Assembly (NCBI GenBank): GCA_023435945.1
Contig: JAEZLB010000141.1
Location: forward strand, 1 to 6,525
Length of the DNA: 6,525 bases
Source of the DNA: Pseudomonadota bacterium
GTDB lineage: Bacteria; Pseudomonadota; Gammaproteobacteria; Burkholderiales; Burkholderiaceae_D
Direction of reading: 5' to 3'
In this document: piece after piece, positions 5,994 to 6,525 of the stretch
Layout: the number at the start of each line of letters is the position of its first letter
Numbering within the stretch: the first letter of the stretch is position 1
Notes under the pieces: model-generated
Told to the model about the DNA's origin: nothing
The model's database searches: none
What the model saw: the letters and a program-made list of their open reading frames with translations, nothing else
Translations under genes and position numbers: made by a program

Positions 5994-6525
5994 CTCGTTA
6001 TAGCAAAATCATAGGTACCGGCAGCTACCTGCCGCCCAAGCGTGTGACCAATGCCGAATTAGCGGCACAATTGGCGGAAAAGGGCGTAGAGACGTCGGAT
6101 GAGTGGATAGTCAGTCGCAGTGGTATTGCGGCGCGCCATTATGCCGAACAGAACGTAATGTCCAGCGACCTGGCGGCCGAAGCCGCGAAGCGCGCGCTGG
6201 ATGCGGCCAAGCTGACGCCCAGCGATGTCGACCTCATCATCGTGGCCACATCGACGCCGGATCATTTTGGCGGTTTCCCCAGCACCGCTTGCGTTGTGCA
6301 ACGCAAACTGGGTATCACCAATACGGGCGCGGCTTTTGATGTGCAGGCAGTCTGCAGCGGTTTCGTTTATGCGATGTCGATCGCGGATAACTTCATCAAG
6401 TCCGGTATGCACAAGAACGTGCTGGTTATCGGCGCAGAAGTGTTTTCTCGCATTATCGACTTTAATGATCGTACTACTTGCGTACTGTTTGGTGATGGCG
6501 CCGGTGCCATCGTAATGTCTGCATC
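5990..6525 (+). CDS. fabH: 3-oxoacyl-ACP synthase III (FabH), N-terminal part (3' partial)
   Basis: The gene starts in the ATGA overlap with plsX and stays open to the window edge, giving 178 of roughly 320 residues. FabH condenses acetyl-CoA with malonyl-ACP to begin type II fatty acid synthesis. It shows the N-terminal [11 protein letters not shown] block, [11 protein letters not shown] at 36-46 (Trp39 and Arg43 match E. coli Trp32 and Arg36), the active-site Cys122 in [10 protein letters not shown], and FGDGAGA at 167-173. The His and Asn of the catalytic triad lie beyond the window. Compared from memory with E. coli FabH, two extra residues ([11 protein letters not shown]) precede the Phe equivalent to E. 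coli Phe87, a residue lining the acyl pocket. In E. coli fabD, fabG and acpP follow, but here that cannot be seen. Confidence 0.96.
   Translation, partial: MTRYSKIIGTGSYLPPKRVTNAELAAQLAEKGVETSDEWIVSRSGIAARHYAEQNVMSSDLAAEAAKRALDAAKLTPSDVDLIIVATSTPDHFGGFPSTACVVQRKLGITNTGAAFDVQAVCSGFVYAMSIADNFIKSGMHKNVLVIGAEVFSRIIDFNDRTTCVLFGDGAGAIVMSA

Noticed and set aside
1..6525. Possible new defence, mobile or RNA-guided system
   Set aside because: Every long gene falls in a known family and all intergenic gaps are under 170 bp, with only promoters, a hairpin repeat and terminators. No repeat array, integrase, transposase or toxin-antitoxin pair was seen.

Overview
The window looks like an ordinary housekeeping stretch of a betaproteobacterial chromosome. 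Protein style (bL32, PlsX, FabH, the YceF-type Maf) and gene order fit Betaproteobacteria, perhaps a Nitrosomonadales-like lineage; the order-level guess is from memory and weak. The core order rluC - maf/yceF (reverse) - yceD - rpmF - plsX - fabH matches the E. coli locus. The difference is a four-gene block between rluC and maf: a HAD phosphatase, a small Rieske protein, SppA, and a reverse-strand RsmI-family methyltransferase. I see no tRNA, rRNA, insertion sequence, phage gene, CRISPR array or toxin-antitoxin pair.

Layout. Positions 1-253 hold the 3' end of rluC. Positions 320-2367 hold a tight forward cluster: HAD hydrolase, Rieske 2Fe-2S protein (overlapping by ATGA) and the membrane-anchored signal peptide peptidase SppA. 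A near-perfect bidirectional terminator at 2421-2452 separates it from a reverse operon that runs from maf (3873 to 3250) into the methyltransferase (3220 to 2462). Between the divergent maf and yceD lies a good sigma70-type promoter (3905-3934) driving yceD. yceD and rpmF follow, with a 94-bp gap that carries an inverted repeat and a candidate extended -10 promoter. A strong hairpin terminator follows rpmF, and a fresh promoter (4844-4871) precedes plsX, which overlaps fabH by ATGA; fabH runs off the right edge.

How the genes work together. RluC, YceD and bL32 all concern the large ribosomal subunit (23S pseudouridylation, 23S/50S accumulation, 50S structural protein). PlsX and FabH start phospholipid and fatty acid synthesis from the acyl-ACP pool. 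Maf removes modified nucleotides. The HAD-Rieske-SppA trio has no obvious shared pathway.

Nothing here convincingly amounts to a new system. The points most worth a second look are regulatory: a hairpin that would hide the Rieske start codon at the HAD/Rieske overlap, the inverted repeat at the presumed rpmF promoter, the terminator-plus-promoter separating ribosomal and lipid genes, and a two-residue insertion beside the expected active-site Phe of FabH.
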